Below are positions 22,108 through 33,890 of a stretch of 64,000 nucleotides of DNA, in pieces. The DNA comes from Thinopyrum elongatum. Its lineage: Eukaryota > Streptophyta > Magnoliopsida > Poales > Poaceae. The notes under the pieces are model-generated. The model was given only the letters and a program-made list of their open reading frames with translations, was not told the DNA's origin and did no database searches. Location: assembly GCA_011799875.1 (NCBI GenBank), contig CM022298.1:286699395-286763394 (forward strand). The letters are read 5' to 3'. Each line of letters starts with the position of its first letter. Position 1 is the stretch's first letter. The translations under genes were made by a program, and so were the position numbers.

Positions 22108-25100
22108 CCCAGTAGGAAGGTGCGCTCATCGCCTTCCTCCGGGCGAACAAGGATGTGTTCGCGTGGAAGGCGTCAGACCTGTCCGAGGTCCCGAGGAAGG
22201 TGTTCGAGCACCACTTGGCGGTGTGCCCCAATGCACGCCCCGTCAAACAAAAAGCACGGTGCCAGGTGCCAGAGAAGCAAAAGTACATTGTCCAAGAGGT
22301 GCACAAACTGCAAGAGGCTGGGTCATCCGAGAGGTACGCCATCCTAAGTGGATCGCCAACCCGGTTGCCGTCCCCAAGAAGGGCAGCATGCAGCACATGT
22401 GTGTTGACTTCATGAGTCTTAGCAAAGCCTTCCCCCAGGACCCCTTTCCGCTGCCGCGCATTGACCAGATCGTGGACTCCACTGCTGAGTGCGACCTGTT
22501 GTGCTTTCTGGACACCTTCTCTGGCTACCACCAGATCAAGATGGCGATGGAAGATGTGGAGAGGACGGCCTTCATCTCCCCTTGCGGCATATTCTGCTAC
22601 ACCTGCATGCCTTTCAGCTTCAGGAGTGCTGGCGCCACCTTCCAGCAGCTAATGCGCATTGCGCTGGGGCCCCAGCTGGGAAGGAACGTGGAGTCCTATG
22701 TCTATGACATTAATTCAAGACGCGCGAGGCCAAGACACTCATCAAAGATCTCGAGGAGACGTTCGCCAACTTGCGCAAGGTCAATCTAAAGATCAACCCT
22801 GACAAGTGCAACTTTCGAGTCCCCTCGGGCAAACTCCTCGGTTTCCTCATATCCCACCAAGGAATCGAAGCCAACGCAGAGAAGATCAGGGCCATCGAGA
22901 GGATGCGCCCTCCCCAGACCCTCAAGGAAATGCAGCGATTGGCGGGGTGCTTGGCCTCCCTAGGGAGCTTCATCTCCAAATTCGGTGAGCGGGCCTTGCC
23001 ATTCTTCAAGATCATGAAAAGGTCTGGTCCCTTCGAATGGACTCCTGAGGCGGACGCGGCCTTCGAAGACCTCAAGAGGTAACTCAGGAGCCTGTCCATC
23101 ATGGTTGCGCCACGTCCTCACGAGTGCCTGCTGCTGTACCTAGCGGCCACTCCCTAGACGGCTAGCGCAGCCCTCGTTGCAGAGCGAGAGGACCAAGTTT
23201 GCGCCAAGAGGAAACCTGCCGCCCTCGAGAATACATTTCCCAAGCCCACTCGGGCCATGCCAGTGCCTGCCGATGGCTCACCTCAGGAGGCCTCCCCCCC
23301 CTCAGGTGGCACCTACCCTTTCTCATGAGACTGCTGGTGCCCCGCTCCCGGAGGCCCCCGCGGTGCCACCCCCCGAGCATTCCGACCAGCACGACATGAA
23401 CACTATGGTCACGCGCCTCGTCGAGCATCCTGTGTACTGCCTCAGCACGGTGTTGAGGGATGCGTGTGAACGTTACCCCATGCAGCAGAAGCTCCTCCTC
23501 GCGCTTCTCGTCGCCTCCAGGAAGCTGCGCCACTATTTCCAAGGACACCCCATTAAGGTTATTTCTGCCTACCCCCTGGAGCAAATCTTGCGCAGCCCCA
23601 ATGCCGATGGCAGAGTTCCCGAGTGGAACATCGAGCTGCAGGCCTTCCAGCTGGAGTTCTGCACCACCAGGGTCTTCAAGGGCGTGGCCCTTGCCGACTT
23701 TGTGGCAGAATGAATGGGCATGTACGAGGAGGAGCCTCACGAAAACAAGTCCCTGTTGCCTGGGGATGAGGCGCCCAGTGGCTGGGTCCTGTACTTTGAC
23801 GGCGCCTTCTCCAGGCAGCGTGCGGGGGATGGTGTCGTACTCACTTCGCCAGCTGGAGATAAGCTTTACTACGCGGTCCAGCTGTGCTTCGGCCATGACG
23901 AGAAGGTCTCCAACAACATCATAGAGTATGAAGGCCTCATCGCTGTCCTCAAGGACGCCTCCGCTCTCGACGTCAAGCGCCTCGTCATCAAGGGCGACTC
24001 TCAGCTCCTGGTGAACTTCTCCAACATAAAGTACAAACCCAAGGATGAGCACATGGTGGCCTACCTAGAGGAGGTACGTAAACTTGAGAAGCTCTTCCTT
24101 GGCTTGGAGCTGCAGCATATCCCACATGGCGTCAACATGGAGGCGGATGACATCGCCAAGCGAGCGTCTCGTCGCGAGCCCCAGGGTCCCGGCATCTTCG
24201 AAGAAAGGCTCTTCAGGCCATCAGCCGCACCGTCTGCTGTTGGCACGGCGCCGCCTCGCGAAGAGCTTCCATCCGCGCTGACCATGGGTGCGCCAGACTG
24301 CGGCCCGGCCTCAGGAGCCCACCTGCTGCTGGCGCTGGAGCCCCAGGAAGGCAGCTGGGCCACAGAATTCAAGGCTTACCTGCTTCACGGCACTCTTCGT
24401 GCAGAGGACTCGGAAGCGGGATGTGTCATCCGGCAACCCACCGCTTACTACTTGTGAGACAGTGAATTATACCGCAGGCGCCCCAACGGCTTATCGTTGC
24501 GGTGCATCTCGGAAGACCAAGGGCACGAGCTGCTCGCCGATATCCATGGAGGGGATTGCGGACACCACTCCTCATTGCGCACCCTCGCCGATAAGGTGCT
24601 CCACAGCGGATTCTATTGGCCCACCGCGCTCCTCGACGCTACCGAGCTGGTCTAGTCCTCTGAAGCCTATCAATTCCATGCCAAGCAGATTCACCAGCCG
24701 ATGCAAGGGCTCCAGACGATTCCACTCTCATGGCCTTTCACGATCTGGGGTATGGACATACTAGGGCCCTTCCCTCGCGTGGCTGGCGGCTACCGCTACC
24801 TCTACGTCACCGTTGACAAGTTCACCAAGTGGGCGGAGGTTGAACACGTGCGCACCATCCCGGCGGCTTCAGCCGTCAAGTTCATCAATGTCCTCGTGAG
24901 CTGATTCGGCGTCCCCAACCGCATCATCACCGACAATGGCTCCTAGTTCACGAGTGGCCTCTTCAAGTCCTACTACGCTAGCCTAGGCACGCAAATCTGC
25001 TACACCTCCATGGCTCACACACAAAGCAACGGCCAGGCCGAGTGTGCTAATGCCGAGGTCCTCAAGGGCCTCAAGAAGAGAAGCTTCAAGAAGAAGCTCA

Positions 25101-25592
25101 AAGCCTATGGCAAGGGCTGGCTGGAGGAATTTCCCTCTGTGCTATGGTCTATCCGCACAACGGTGACCAAGCCCATAGGCAAAACCCCCTTCTTCCTCGT
25201 CTACAAGAGGAGGCGGTCCTCCCCTCAGAGCTCAAGCTTGGCTCCCCACGAGTCCTGGCATTCAACAAGTTGCGTCAGGACAGCTCGAGGGAGGCCACCT
25301 GCTGCTCCTAGAGGAGGCCTGCCGATAGGCCGCCCTTCGCGCCGCGAGGTACTAACAGGCCTTGCGTCATTACCACAGCCGCTACATCCGCGCTCGAACC
25401 CTCAAGGTCGGGGACCTCGTGCTCCATTGGATCCTCTCCAGAGAGGGGCTCCACAAGCTCTCACCCATGTGGGAAGGCCCTTTCAAGGTTTCCCATGTTT
25501 CCAGGCAAGGCACCGCCCACCTGGAGACGGAGGACGGAGTCCCTGTGCTTAACGCCTGGAACATCCAACACCTCCGAAAGTTCTACCCGTGA
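22108..25592 (+). pseudogene. pol remnant of element A: RT, RNase H, second RNase H, integrase
   Basis: RT blocks appear in order: ALIAFLRANKDVFAWKASDL, HHLAVCPNARPVKQK, CVDFMSLSKAFPQDPFPLPR, DTFSGYHQIKMAMEDVERTA. The active site reads YVYD where YVDD is expected, followed by a frameshift at about 22713. The RT tail (22771-23082: DKCNFRVPSGKLLGFLISHQ) and tether follow. The second RNase H (23714-24457) keeps YFDGAF, IEYEGL, KGDSQLL and ADDIAKR. The integrase from about 24500 has GMDILGPFP and ITDNGS, then a stop, and the third acidic site in SNGQAECANAE. The frame then breaks in the C-terminal part and returns at 25362-25592 to end LRKFYP. At least ten stops or shifts are present, so it is dead. 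Confidence 0.85.
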
Positions 25593-26538
25593 CCCTCTCA
25601 CGTAAGAATGAGGTGGGGCTGTACATACCCCGAAGCCTCCCGACGTGCCGCCGAATGGCCTCGCGAGAGCTCCCACCCACACCCAAGTGGAAGCCCCATG
25701 CTCCGCACTGGCGGAACGATCAAACCATGATCATGCCCACGCCCAAGTGGAAGCCCATGCTCTGTGCTGGCGGAACTGTCAAACCGCGATCATGCCCACG
25801 CCCAAGTGGAAGCCCCATGCTCCGTGCTGGTGGAATAATCAAATGAGGGCTCCCCACGGGCTACACCAACCTCAAGCTGATCCCGTGCCAGACACGGCAG
25901 CCACATCTCTTTCTGGCTTGTGTAAACGAATTTATCTTCTTCCTTTAGTAAAGCTTTGGTTTTTGAGTCATGCTGCATTTTGTTGAATTTTTACCCCGCG
26001 AGCCACGCGCACTCGCAACCCCCCTCTTAAGCCTCACACGAGCGGGGGCTGGAAACGGTGCCTATGCTCAGATCAGTCCCAGTAGCACTGAAAACCCAAG
26101 TAACCGGGCTTTGGCTCGCGGGCCTGCTCCCGTGCACGCCACCCCACCAAGGTTCTTGGTATCTAATCTCTTCGCATGACGCCCATGAGTGAGCTGACGA
26201 GCATGCGTCGCTCCCCCGAGGTGGAACCTTCTACGCTTGGTTACCTCAGGAGCAGATCATCCAGGAGACCTCGCGAAGCGGCCCTTCACGAGGCGAACCG
26301 AGGGTAAGCCCCCCCCCCCCCCCCCCCCCGCTTGAGCCTTGGAAGGCTTCACAGGCTCTGCCTCAGGAGCTGATCCACGGCCGCCCCGGCAGGAGATCTC
26401 GTTAACAGAAGCCTCACGAGGCACACCCTGCAAGCAGCAGGCCACCAGGCACTATACCATGTAAAAGCTAAGTCAAGTTGCTCCGCGGGACGTCCTCGTC
26501 ATTTCCTAAGCTTTCCTCTCTAATAGCGTCTCGGGTCT
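25593..26538 (+). other. Post-pol non-coding region of element A
   Basis: Holds the minisatellite at 25680-25850, then cacgccaccccaccaagg-type sequence homologous to the post-pol region of B (32.9-33.1 kb), and a run of about 20 C at 26310-26330. No gene. The expected antisense gene and 3' LTR are missing. Confidence 0.5.
25680..25850 (+). repeat. Post-pol minisatellite, three ~60-bp units
   Basis: cccaagtggaagcc(cc)atgctc begins at 25682, 25742 and 25801 (spacings 60 and 59). Element C has two units of the same repeat at the same place after pol (46880-46975). Confidence 0.85.
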
Positions 26539-27768
26539 ATAACACCCCAAGTGGTTGGCTACAGTAATCCCGTTTTGATAATGCCATGTCATCATGATCA
26601 ACAGTGCCTAAACATCATTTGGATCATATCCCTTTTAGTTCAAATTCAAATGGAAATTCAAACTTCAATTAAATTCAAAGTGGAAAATAAAAGTTGTTCA
26701 AATCAGAATCTAAAATGTTCATTAAATAACAAATATTCCAGAGACAATGCTAAAACTGTAACCAACATTTAATAGATTAATTAAGTGACTCTAACAGTAC
26801 CAAAACAGCAAGGGTTAATACATTTTGTTTAATCTACAATTAATATGAAATCCATTTGCCTCCAAACCCTTTTAAAACAGTGGTAAATATTGCATAGCAT
26901 TTATTTTGGCAAGTATCATATTTTGCAAAAGTCATTTGAAATAAAAATACAGGACAAAACAGAAAAGAAAACAGAAAACGGAAAAACAAAAATAAGAAAA
27001 GGAAAAGGAAAAGGCCCACTGTGGCTGGGCTCTAGTCTACAGGGCGGTCCAGCCCAACTCCCCACCTTGTCTCCCTCCTCTGTTCATCCCGCGCTCGCTG
27101 TCGCCTCCACCGCGCACGCGCACGCGCACTCGCCCGAGCCCGGCCCCCCTTCTCTCTTGATCGACAGCGCACCAGCGCCCGCCCCTCGAGGATAAGGCCG
27201 CAGCTCCGGCGCCCCCTGGCTCCCCTCTTTCCCCCATCTCCACCTCTCCCTCTCTGACGTTCTGGAGGAAGGACCGGCGCGCCCTCCGCCGTCCACCGCG
27301 TGCCACCATGGCCATTGATCTCCCCTCGACACTCTGCCCTGACCAGGAGCTCCGGGACGCTCCTCCGCTTCTTCTTCGCCAACCAGCACAAGCCAGGACG
27401 CCACATCGACGCCGCCCTCGCTGATCCCCTTCGCCGAGCTCCGCCTCTACGTCGCCATCGATCCTCGCCACCGTGACCTCCCCGGCCTCCCCGAGCTGCT
27501 CCTCGACCCCCACTATGAGCCGCTGCGCCGGTTGCGCTCCTTCCCTCCCTTCCTAATCGTCTCTAGACGCCTGAGCCACCATAGACGAACCTCACCGCCG
27601 CCGCTTGCCTTGCCGTCGCAGCCACTGGCCTCCGAGCTCACGCCTGAGCAGTGCCCCGAGTTCCCGGGCCTCACCAGAGCTCAACGCGACCCCCAGCACC
27701 CCTACTAGTGCCCCGTAGCCCCGGGTTCGAGTTCGCCCGACTCCGGCCATCCGCCGACCACTCCGGCC
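26539..27768. other. LTR-like segment of unclear family between elements A and B
   Basis: Begins tataacaccccaagtggttgg, which resembles the TGTAACACCC starts of LARD LTRs. It is AT-rich to about 27010, then abruptly C-rich, like the promoter-leader halves of LARD-0 and LARD-2 LTRs. No ORF is convincing; those on the minus strand (27032-27513, 27592-28026) are GC-rich shadows. No PBS or TSD was found. The border with gag of B (27590-27768) is not resolved. Confidence 0.35.
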
Positions 27769-28025
27769 ATGGCATCGTCTTCTCACGTTCGTCGCGGGCC
27801 GGCAAACGCGTAGGCTGCGCTGCTCATGGCGCATGAGCTCCTGCGCTATCGTCCAGCCAACGACCTCTACGATGACGGGCTCACCCGCATCGCCGAGCTC
27901 GTCAACACCGTCGGTGAGGCCCCTGCACCGTCCCGTTCGCCTCGTCCCCCGCCGTCCATGGCGGGCGACGTGGCTCACGGCGCGCCTCCTCCTCCTCTGC
28001 ACGGAATGGACCCCGAGCCCAGGCA

Positions 28026-28030
28026 TGAGG
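28026..28030. repeat. TSD TGAGG, left copy (Angela-type solo LTR)
   Basis: Matches 29779-29783. Confidence 0.9.
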
Positions 28031-29778
28031 TGTTGGAAATATGCCCTAGAGGCAATAATAAAGTGGTTATTATTATATTTCCTTGTTCATGATAATTGTC
28101 TATTGTTCATGCTATAATTGTGTTATCCGGAAATCGTAATGCATGTGTGAATACATAGACCACAACATGTCCCTAGTGAGCCTCTAGTTGACTAGCTCGT
28201 TGATCAATAGATGGTTACGGTTTCCTGACCATGGACATTGGATGTCGTTGATAACGGGATCACATCATTAGGAGAATGATGTGATGGACAAGACCCAATC
28301 CTAAGCATAGCACTAGATCGTGTAGTTCGTCTGCTAAAGCTTTTCTAATGTCAAGTATCATTTCCTTAGACCATGAGATTGTGCAACTCCCGGATACCAT
28401 AGGAATGCTTTGGGTGTATCAAACGTCACAACGTAACTGGGTGACCATAAAGGTGCACTACAGGTATCTCCGAAAGTGTCTGTTGGGTTGGCACGAATCG
28501 AGACTGGGATTTGTCACTCCGTATGACGGAGAGGTATCTCTGGGCCCACTCGGTAATGCATCATCATAATGAGCTCGATGTGACTAAAGAGTTAGCCACG
28601 GGATCATGCATTACGGAATGAGTAAAGAGACTTGCCGGTAACGAGATTGAACAAGGTATAGGGATACCGACGATCGAATCTCGGGCAAGTATCATACTGG
28701 TAGACAAAGGGAATTGTATACGGGATTGATTGAATCCTTGACATCGTGGTTCATCCGATGAGATCATCGTGGAACATGTGGGAGCCAACATGGGTATCCA
28801 GATCCCGCTGTTGGTTATTGGCTGGAGAGATGTCTCGGTCATGTCTGCATGGTTCCCGAACCCGTAGGGTCTACACACTTAAGGTTCGGTGACTCTAGGG
28901 TTGTTATGGGAAATAGTATGTGAATACCGAATGTTGTTCGGAGTCCCGGATGAGATCCCGAACATCACGAGGAGTTCCGGAATGGTCCGGAGGTAAAGAT
29001 TTATATATGGGAAGTTGTTATTGGGGTTCCGGAAAAAGTTTGGGTTTTTTCGGTATTGTACCGGGAAGCTTTCGGAAGGTTCCGGAGGATTCCAGAGGGG
29101 TCCGGAAGTCCGGAAAGGGTTCCACCACGTCCAATACAGCAGCATGGGCTGTAAGGGGGAGCCCTAGCCTTAATGGGCTAGGGGCACCAGCCCCCCTAAG
29201 GCCCATGCGCATGGGAGAGGGGAAACCCTAAAGGGGGAGGGCCTCCACTTGACTTGGGAGGCACTCCTCCCCCCCTTGGCCGCCGCCCCCAACCCTAGAT
29301 GGGATCTAGGGGGCCGGCCCCCTCTTCCCCCCAGCCTATAAATAGTGGAGGGGTGGGAGGGAGGCCACATCCTCTCCCCTGGCGCAGCCCTCCCCCTCTC
29401 CAACACCTCCTCCTCCTCCGTTTGAGCTTGGCGAAGCCCAGCCGGAGAACTGCAAGTTCCACCACCACGCCGTCGTGCTGCTGGAGCTGTCTTCCCCAAC
29501 CTCTCCCTCCTCCTTGCTGGATCAAGGTCTGGGAGACGTCACCAGGCTGTACGTGTGTTGAACGCGGAGGCACCATTGTTCGGTGCTTAGATCGGAATCG
29601 ACCGCGATCTGAATCGCTGCGTGAACGACTCCTCCAATCGCGTTCTTGCAACGCTTCCGCATCGCGATCTTCAAGGGTATGAAGATACACTCCTCTCTCT
29701 CTCTCGTTGCTAGTATCTCCAAAGATTGATCTTGGTGATGCGTAGAAATTTTTTGATTTACTACTACGTTCCCCAACA
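28031..29778 (+). mobile_element. Solo LTR, copia BARE-1/WIS/Angela type (1748 bp)
   Basis: Starts TGTTGGAAATATGCCCTAGA and ends TACGTTCCCCAACA, the hallmark ends of the Triticeae BARE-1/Angela/WIS group. TATA box TATAAATAG at 29337-29345. Perfect TSD TGAGG on both sides and no internal sequence, so it is a solo LTR left by recombination between two LTRs. It interrupts gag of element B without changing its frame otherwise. Short ORFs inside are not genes. Confidence 0.93.
29337..29345 (+). promoter_or_regulatory. TATA box of the Angela-type LTR
   Basis: cctaTATAAATAGtgg in the expected 3' part of the LTR. Confidence 0.7.
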
Positions 29779-29783
29779 TGAGG
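29779..29783. repeat. TSD TGAGG, right copy
   Basis: Matches 28026-28030. Confidence 0.9.
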
Positions 29784-31138
29784 CACCCCAGCGTGACCCG
29801 CCGCGCAGAGCGCCGGCGCGCGATGAAGAAAGCTGCCAGGTGGTGCAGTGGCCCCAGGGAGAGACGCGCGCGCTCCCAGCGCCGTTGCATCAAGACCGCA
29901 CGCCGCCAGAGGCGGTGGCACGCGAGCGCCAAGACCAAGCTCCTCCCATGCGACCGGCCCCTGTGAGTGCGGCAGGCTACCTTGCTTTCACCCCGGAGCT
30001 GCGCCGTGTCGTCTGGCCCGGCAAGTTCAAGCCTGATCTTCCTCCACGTTATGATGGCACCCCCGACCCCGCTGAGTTCCTCTAGCTCTACGAGCTAAGC
30101 ATCGAGGAGGCGAATGGCAACGAGAAGGTCATGGTGAACTGGTTCCCCATGGCCCTCAAGGACGGCGCGCGCTCTTGGCTCCTGAACCTCCTGGGTGGAT
30201 CGATCTCCTCCTGGGACGAGCTCCGCAAGCGCTTCATCGCCAACTTCCAGGGCACTCGCGACCGTGATCCTGCAGCAGGCGACCTGCAGCGTATAAGGCA
30301 GCAGCCATGCGAGACCTTGCACAAGTACATACAGCGCTTCACCAACGTCCGCCTCAAGATCCCGAAGGTGTCATACGAGGCCATCATTTTGGTGTTCTCT
30401 AAGGGCATTCGGGATGTCAAGATGAAGGAGGAGCTCGCCATTCACGAGGACCTGTGTTCAGCTCTGGAGATGTTCAACATGGCCGCCAGGTGAGCGAGGG
30501 CAGAGGAAGGTCGCCTCTCCCTCCTGGAGCCTCCAAAGGTCGATCCTGAAGACAAGAAGGGCAAGGCTAAGGAGGTAAAGCGCAAGGGCCCCGCCATGCT
30601 CGTGGCTGAACCTGAGATGAAGCGTGGCTGCGACCAAGTCGAATCCTCCAGGGGCAGCCGCCCGTTCTGCGTCTTCCACAACATCCACACCAACGACTGC
30701 CAGGAGCTCAGGGCAATCCGTGACAGGTGCCTTGGCCGCCGTCCCGAGCGCAACGACCGTGGCTACGGCCGCGGAGGAGGTCGCGGTGGAGGCCGCTGGG
30801 ACAACCGCGACCCCCGCCAGGACTGGCGTGATCACCCTCTTGAGGACCGCTGGCAGGGCCAGCCTCACGACGGCCCCTGGCGTGACCAGCCCCGCGAGGA
30901 CCGTCCTCGGGGCAATGCTGGCCTTCCTCCGCTGCCACCGGCTCTAAGGAGAAGCGACGACAACCGAGAAGATGATTGGGCTGGGGGCTTCCAGGAGCCA
31001 CGTGCGATCGCTTGCATCGTGGGTGGTGCTCAGGCCCCCGCCTCTCATCGCATCTTCAAGCAGTTCGCTCGCGAGGTGAACGCGGCCCTCCCCAAGCTCG
31101 AGGAGTCGCGTCCCCTCAGGGGCGAGTACTACTACTAA

Positions 31139-31439
31139 GAGGAGCCGTTTGATGACCAGGAGTAGGATCGGAGGGTCCAGGGCAGGAGGCCTACGCCTTT
31201 CGATCGTAGTATTTTATTTTACCCCGCCTCTGTGAAGGCCTATTTCTCTCTCTGTAATATATCTGTACTCAGATATCTGATGCTTCCGCTGACGCTTGTA
31301 TGCCATCGAGCTATGTATTCGAGCCCTCAAGGCCCTGGCTTGTAATATAAAGCTTGTATGACTTTATTTATGTTTTAGAGTTGTGTTGTGATATCTTCAA
31401 GTGAGTCCTTAGGCTTGATCGTGCGCATTTGCGTGTATG
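31139..31439 (+). other. gag-protease spacer of element B
   Basis: AT-rich, with attttattttaccccgcctc and tgtaatatatctgtactc. No ORF. It might hold a poly(A)-like region between gag and pro, which in Tat elements can be separate frames. Confidence 0.3.
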
Positions 31440-32116
31440 GTTAGTGCACGATTAAGCCGGGGTCCAAGTACGCCATCACCTTTGACTCTACGGACCAGCT
31501 CAAGTGCTCAGCCGCCGCTGGCGCGCTCCCGATGCTCTGCACGCCCACCATCAGCAACGTCCTTGTCACTAAAACCCTCATCGACGGTGGCGCAGGGCTC
31601 AACGTTCTCTCCGTCGAGACATTTGAGACGCTCCAAGTGCCCAACCACCAGCTTCTGCCCACCAAGCCTTTCTTAGGGGTGACCGATGGCTCCACCGTCC
31701 CCATAGGGCAGATTCGCCTCCCTGTCACTTTCGGCAAGCGCAACATCTACCATACCGAGCTCATCGACATCGACGTCACCCATATTCGCCTCCCGTACAA
31801 CGCCATCCTCGGGTATCCGGCCCTCGCCAAGTTCATGGCAGCGACTCACCACGGCTACAATGTCCTCAAGATGCCAGGAAGTGGTGGTGACATCACGGTT
31901 GCCTGCGACGAGAAGGATGCGGTGTGCTCCCTCGAGCGTGCCTACCAGGCCGCGGCGGTCGAGAACTCAGATGGCGAGGGTGCCATTCTACCTCCTGAGG
32001 CCATCCCCAAGCAGAAGAAGCAGCTCCTCCTCAAGGGCCGTCAGGAGGCTGGAGCGTCTAGCAATCGTGCCTCAGGCCCTGCGCCCGCTGTTGGGGTGCC
32101 CTTTCCTCTCACATAG
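31440..32116 (+). pseudogene. Aspartic protease of element B
   Basis: Upstream KYAITFDSTDQLKCSAAAGA-like code leads into TPTISNVLVTKTLIDGGAGL with the catalytic DGGAG and NVLSVETFE. LPYNAILGYPALAKFMAATH and YNVLKMPG follow. The 194-codon stretch 31532-32116 has no stop, so the protease core itself may be intact, but its Gag-Pol context is broken. It would cut the polyprotein. It resembles the proteases of D and E with a distinct loop. Confidence 0.8.
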
Positions 32117-32720
32117 GAAGGCGCGCCCGGCGCCCCTCTCAGGACGGGCTCGGGGGCTCTCATCTGGAGGGCCTCTGACCTGACCAGCGTCACGAGGGAG
32201 GCGTTCGGGCACCATGTGGGGGCGTGCTTCGTCTCGCGCCTCCGTGAGCAAGGCGCAAGGCGCTGAGGAGTTCATCACCAAGGCGATCGAGGAGCTTCAG
32301 GAGGCACGAGCCATGCGTAGCGAGCGTCGCCCCGCACCATCCAGTGCAGTTGCTGCCCCTGACATGGGTAGCGAGCTGCGCGTCTGCGTCATCATCCTAG
32401 GCCTCAACAGGGATGCCTCTCAGGAGCTCTTCTGGCCGTCCCGAGTTGGACGTTGTGGGGGCTGCCCCCGCAGCTACGTCTGCATGCCGTTCGGCCTGCT
32501 GGACACGGCTGCCTTGCACCAGCACTGCATGCAGGGCATCCTGGCAGCTCGCGAGGCCAGGCACCAGGCGATCTTGACAGAGGAGGTGCCGGACCCTCGT
32601 GAGCCCCCCCGGACCTCCGGAGCCTCCCGGGCCTCAGGAGCCGGCTGGCCCGTGAGGAGCGACCTCTGCAGTGCGTGTCTTCAGCTACTCCAACGCTTCT
32701 ACAACGATGGTGCCAGGTGA
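32117..32720 (+). pseudogene. Collapsed pol relic of element B (RT scraps)
   Basis: After the protease stop, TGSGALIWRASDLTSVTREA still recalls the RT N-terminus (cf. FAWKASDLSEVPRKV in A). After about 300 bp of scrambled sequence, CPRSYVCMPFGLLDTAALHQ recalls the MPFGL block, and HCMQGILAA follows. No YxDD, RNase H or integrase follows. The element lost most of pol by internal deletions. Confidence 0.6.
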
Positions 32721-33885
32721 CTTTTTGGTTTGTTCAACTGAGGGCGCCCCCCGGGCTGCATCATCCTCAGGCTGCTAGGGCCCAGCCCGCAGTACGTCAT
32801 TTTTGATTCATGTACCCCGGACCAGTTATGCATTCTCAAGTTATTATGGTGGTTAACGTTACGCCTACTGACTCGTTACCTACGGTGTTGCTTCTCGCGA
32901 TCCACGCGTTGGTGATCCGCCTCTCGCTCATCCCGCAACGGGGGCTACTGGCACGGCATCTGTGCTCGGGTCCATCCCTGAAGCATTGATAAATCTAAGA
33001 GACCGAGCTCTGGCTCATGGCTGGCCCCACGCACGCCACCTCACCGGGTCCTTAGTGTTGTCGTCTTCTCGTGGAAAGATCACGGACAGGATAGCAAGCG
33101 CGGCTTGTGTTTTACGGCTAACTCGCAGGAACCCCCGCAACTAGGACCGCAGGTGGCCTCAGGGGCTCAGCCCCTCTCAGGCACCCTCGCGGGGCATGCC
33201 GCTCCTCTCTCGTGCAGATTGCTTGTACGTCAAAGGGGGGCCTTGAGCACCGTGCCTCAGGGGCTCCTACTGGCCCTCAAGCCCTCACCCACTGGCCTTG
33301 ACCATGGCATCGCGACCTGGCATACCAGCGGCGACCGAGCCTCGCTCGAGAGCTGGGTCCCAAGGACATAGAGCACCCTGACAAGCGGGGGAGATGGAGT
33401 CGGTAGGGTCCCTGCAAAAGGACGGAGCACCTTCAGGAGAAAAGGCGCGGCCTACATCATGGAAGAAACTCGCCCTCGCGGCAAGGAGACCGTGCAGGCT
33501 CGCCAAGATAATTCACCTCACACGCGTGGGCATGGACCCCATTACCAGCATTTCCGTCTCGCGTGATTTCGCTCGTGCAAGGGAAACTCCCCTCTTAATC
33601 TTTCGGGAGCTTCTTGCACGCTAAAGGGGACCTGCTGAGCACCGCGCCTCGGGGGCTCTTACCGGACCTCAGGCCGCTCACCTCTTGGCCTTGACCACGG
33701 CATCGTGACCTGGCATACCAGCAATGGCTGAAGCTTGCCTGGGGACTGGGTCCTGCCGGCGTAGAGCACTAAGCTACCGCGAGAATAAAAGGGGGGAACC
33801 AAGCCCAAGCAAGAGACGCAAGCAAAACACAAGTTGGGGGCACAAGCATTAAAGCAAAGGTGTCATGGTTTTTACACACCCCTCG
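32721..33885 (+). other. Post-pol region of element B
   Basis: Non-coding, GC-rich. The stretch 32930-33060 (gggggctactgg, ctggctc.tgg, acgcacgccacctcaccggg) matches the post-pol region of A. Two diverged direct copies of a segment built on cttgacca(t/c)ggcatcg(c/t)gacctggcatacc lie near 33297 and 33691. Confidence 0.5.
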
Positions 33886-33890
33886 GGGCC
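33886..33890. repeat. TSD GGGCC, left copy (Sabrina/WHAM-like solo LTR)
   Basis: Matches 35595-35599. Confidence 0.9.

Larger units (their letters stand above)
22108..26538 (+). mobile_element. Gypsy (Tat-lineage) element A, pol and post-pol part
   Basis: Runs from the first RT block through a second, Tat-type RNase H and the integrase, then a non-coding post-pol region with a ~60-bp minisatellite. The integrase region is very similar in wording to that of element C (minus strand, 47-48 kb), so A, B and C look like one group. gag, protease and LTRs are missing. The right edge (about 26538) is where tataacacccc starts a different kind of sequence. Confidence 0.8.
27769..31138 (+). pseudogene. 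gag of element B, split by an Angela-type solo LTR
   Basis: Begins ATG 27769 (MASSSHVRRGPANA, then TAG at 27811-27813) or, past that stop, ATG 27826 (MAHELLRYRPANDLYDDG). It runs to 28030, is interrupted by the solo LTR, and resumes at 29784 in the same frame once one TSD copy is ignored. The capsid part reads KFKPDLPPRYDGTPDPAEFL, WFPMALKDGARSWLLNLLGG, SISSWDELRKRFIANFQGT, the usual Tat gag core. Stops lie at about 30085 and 30491. The last part (30596-31138) has a one-knuckle-like FCVFHNIHTNDCQEL, an RGG-like basic stretch (RGYGRGGGRGGGRW) and FKQFAREVNAALP. It forms virus-like particles in active relatives; here it is broken. Confidence 0.8.

Noticed and set aside
26303..26330. Poly-C run of about 20, also near 6678
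   Set aside because: Homopolymer slippage or sequencing artefact; no function inferred.
27032..28026. Minus-strand frames of 104-158 codons
   Set aside because: Arg/Gly-rich shadows of C-rich LTR-like sequence and of gag of element B.
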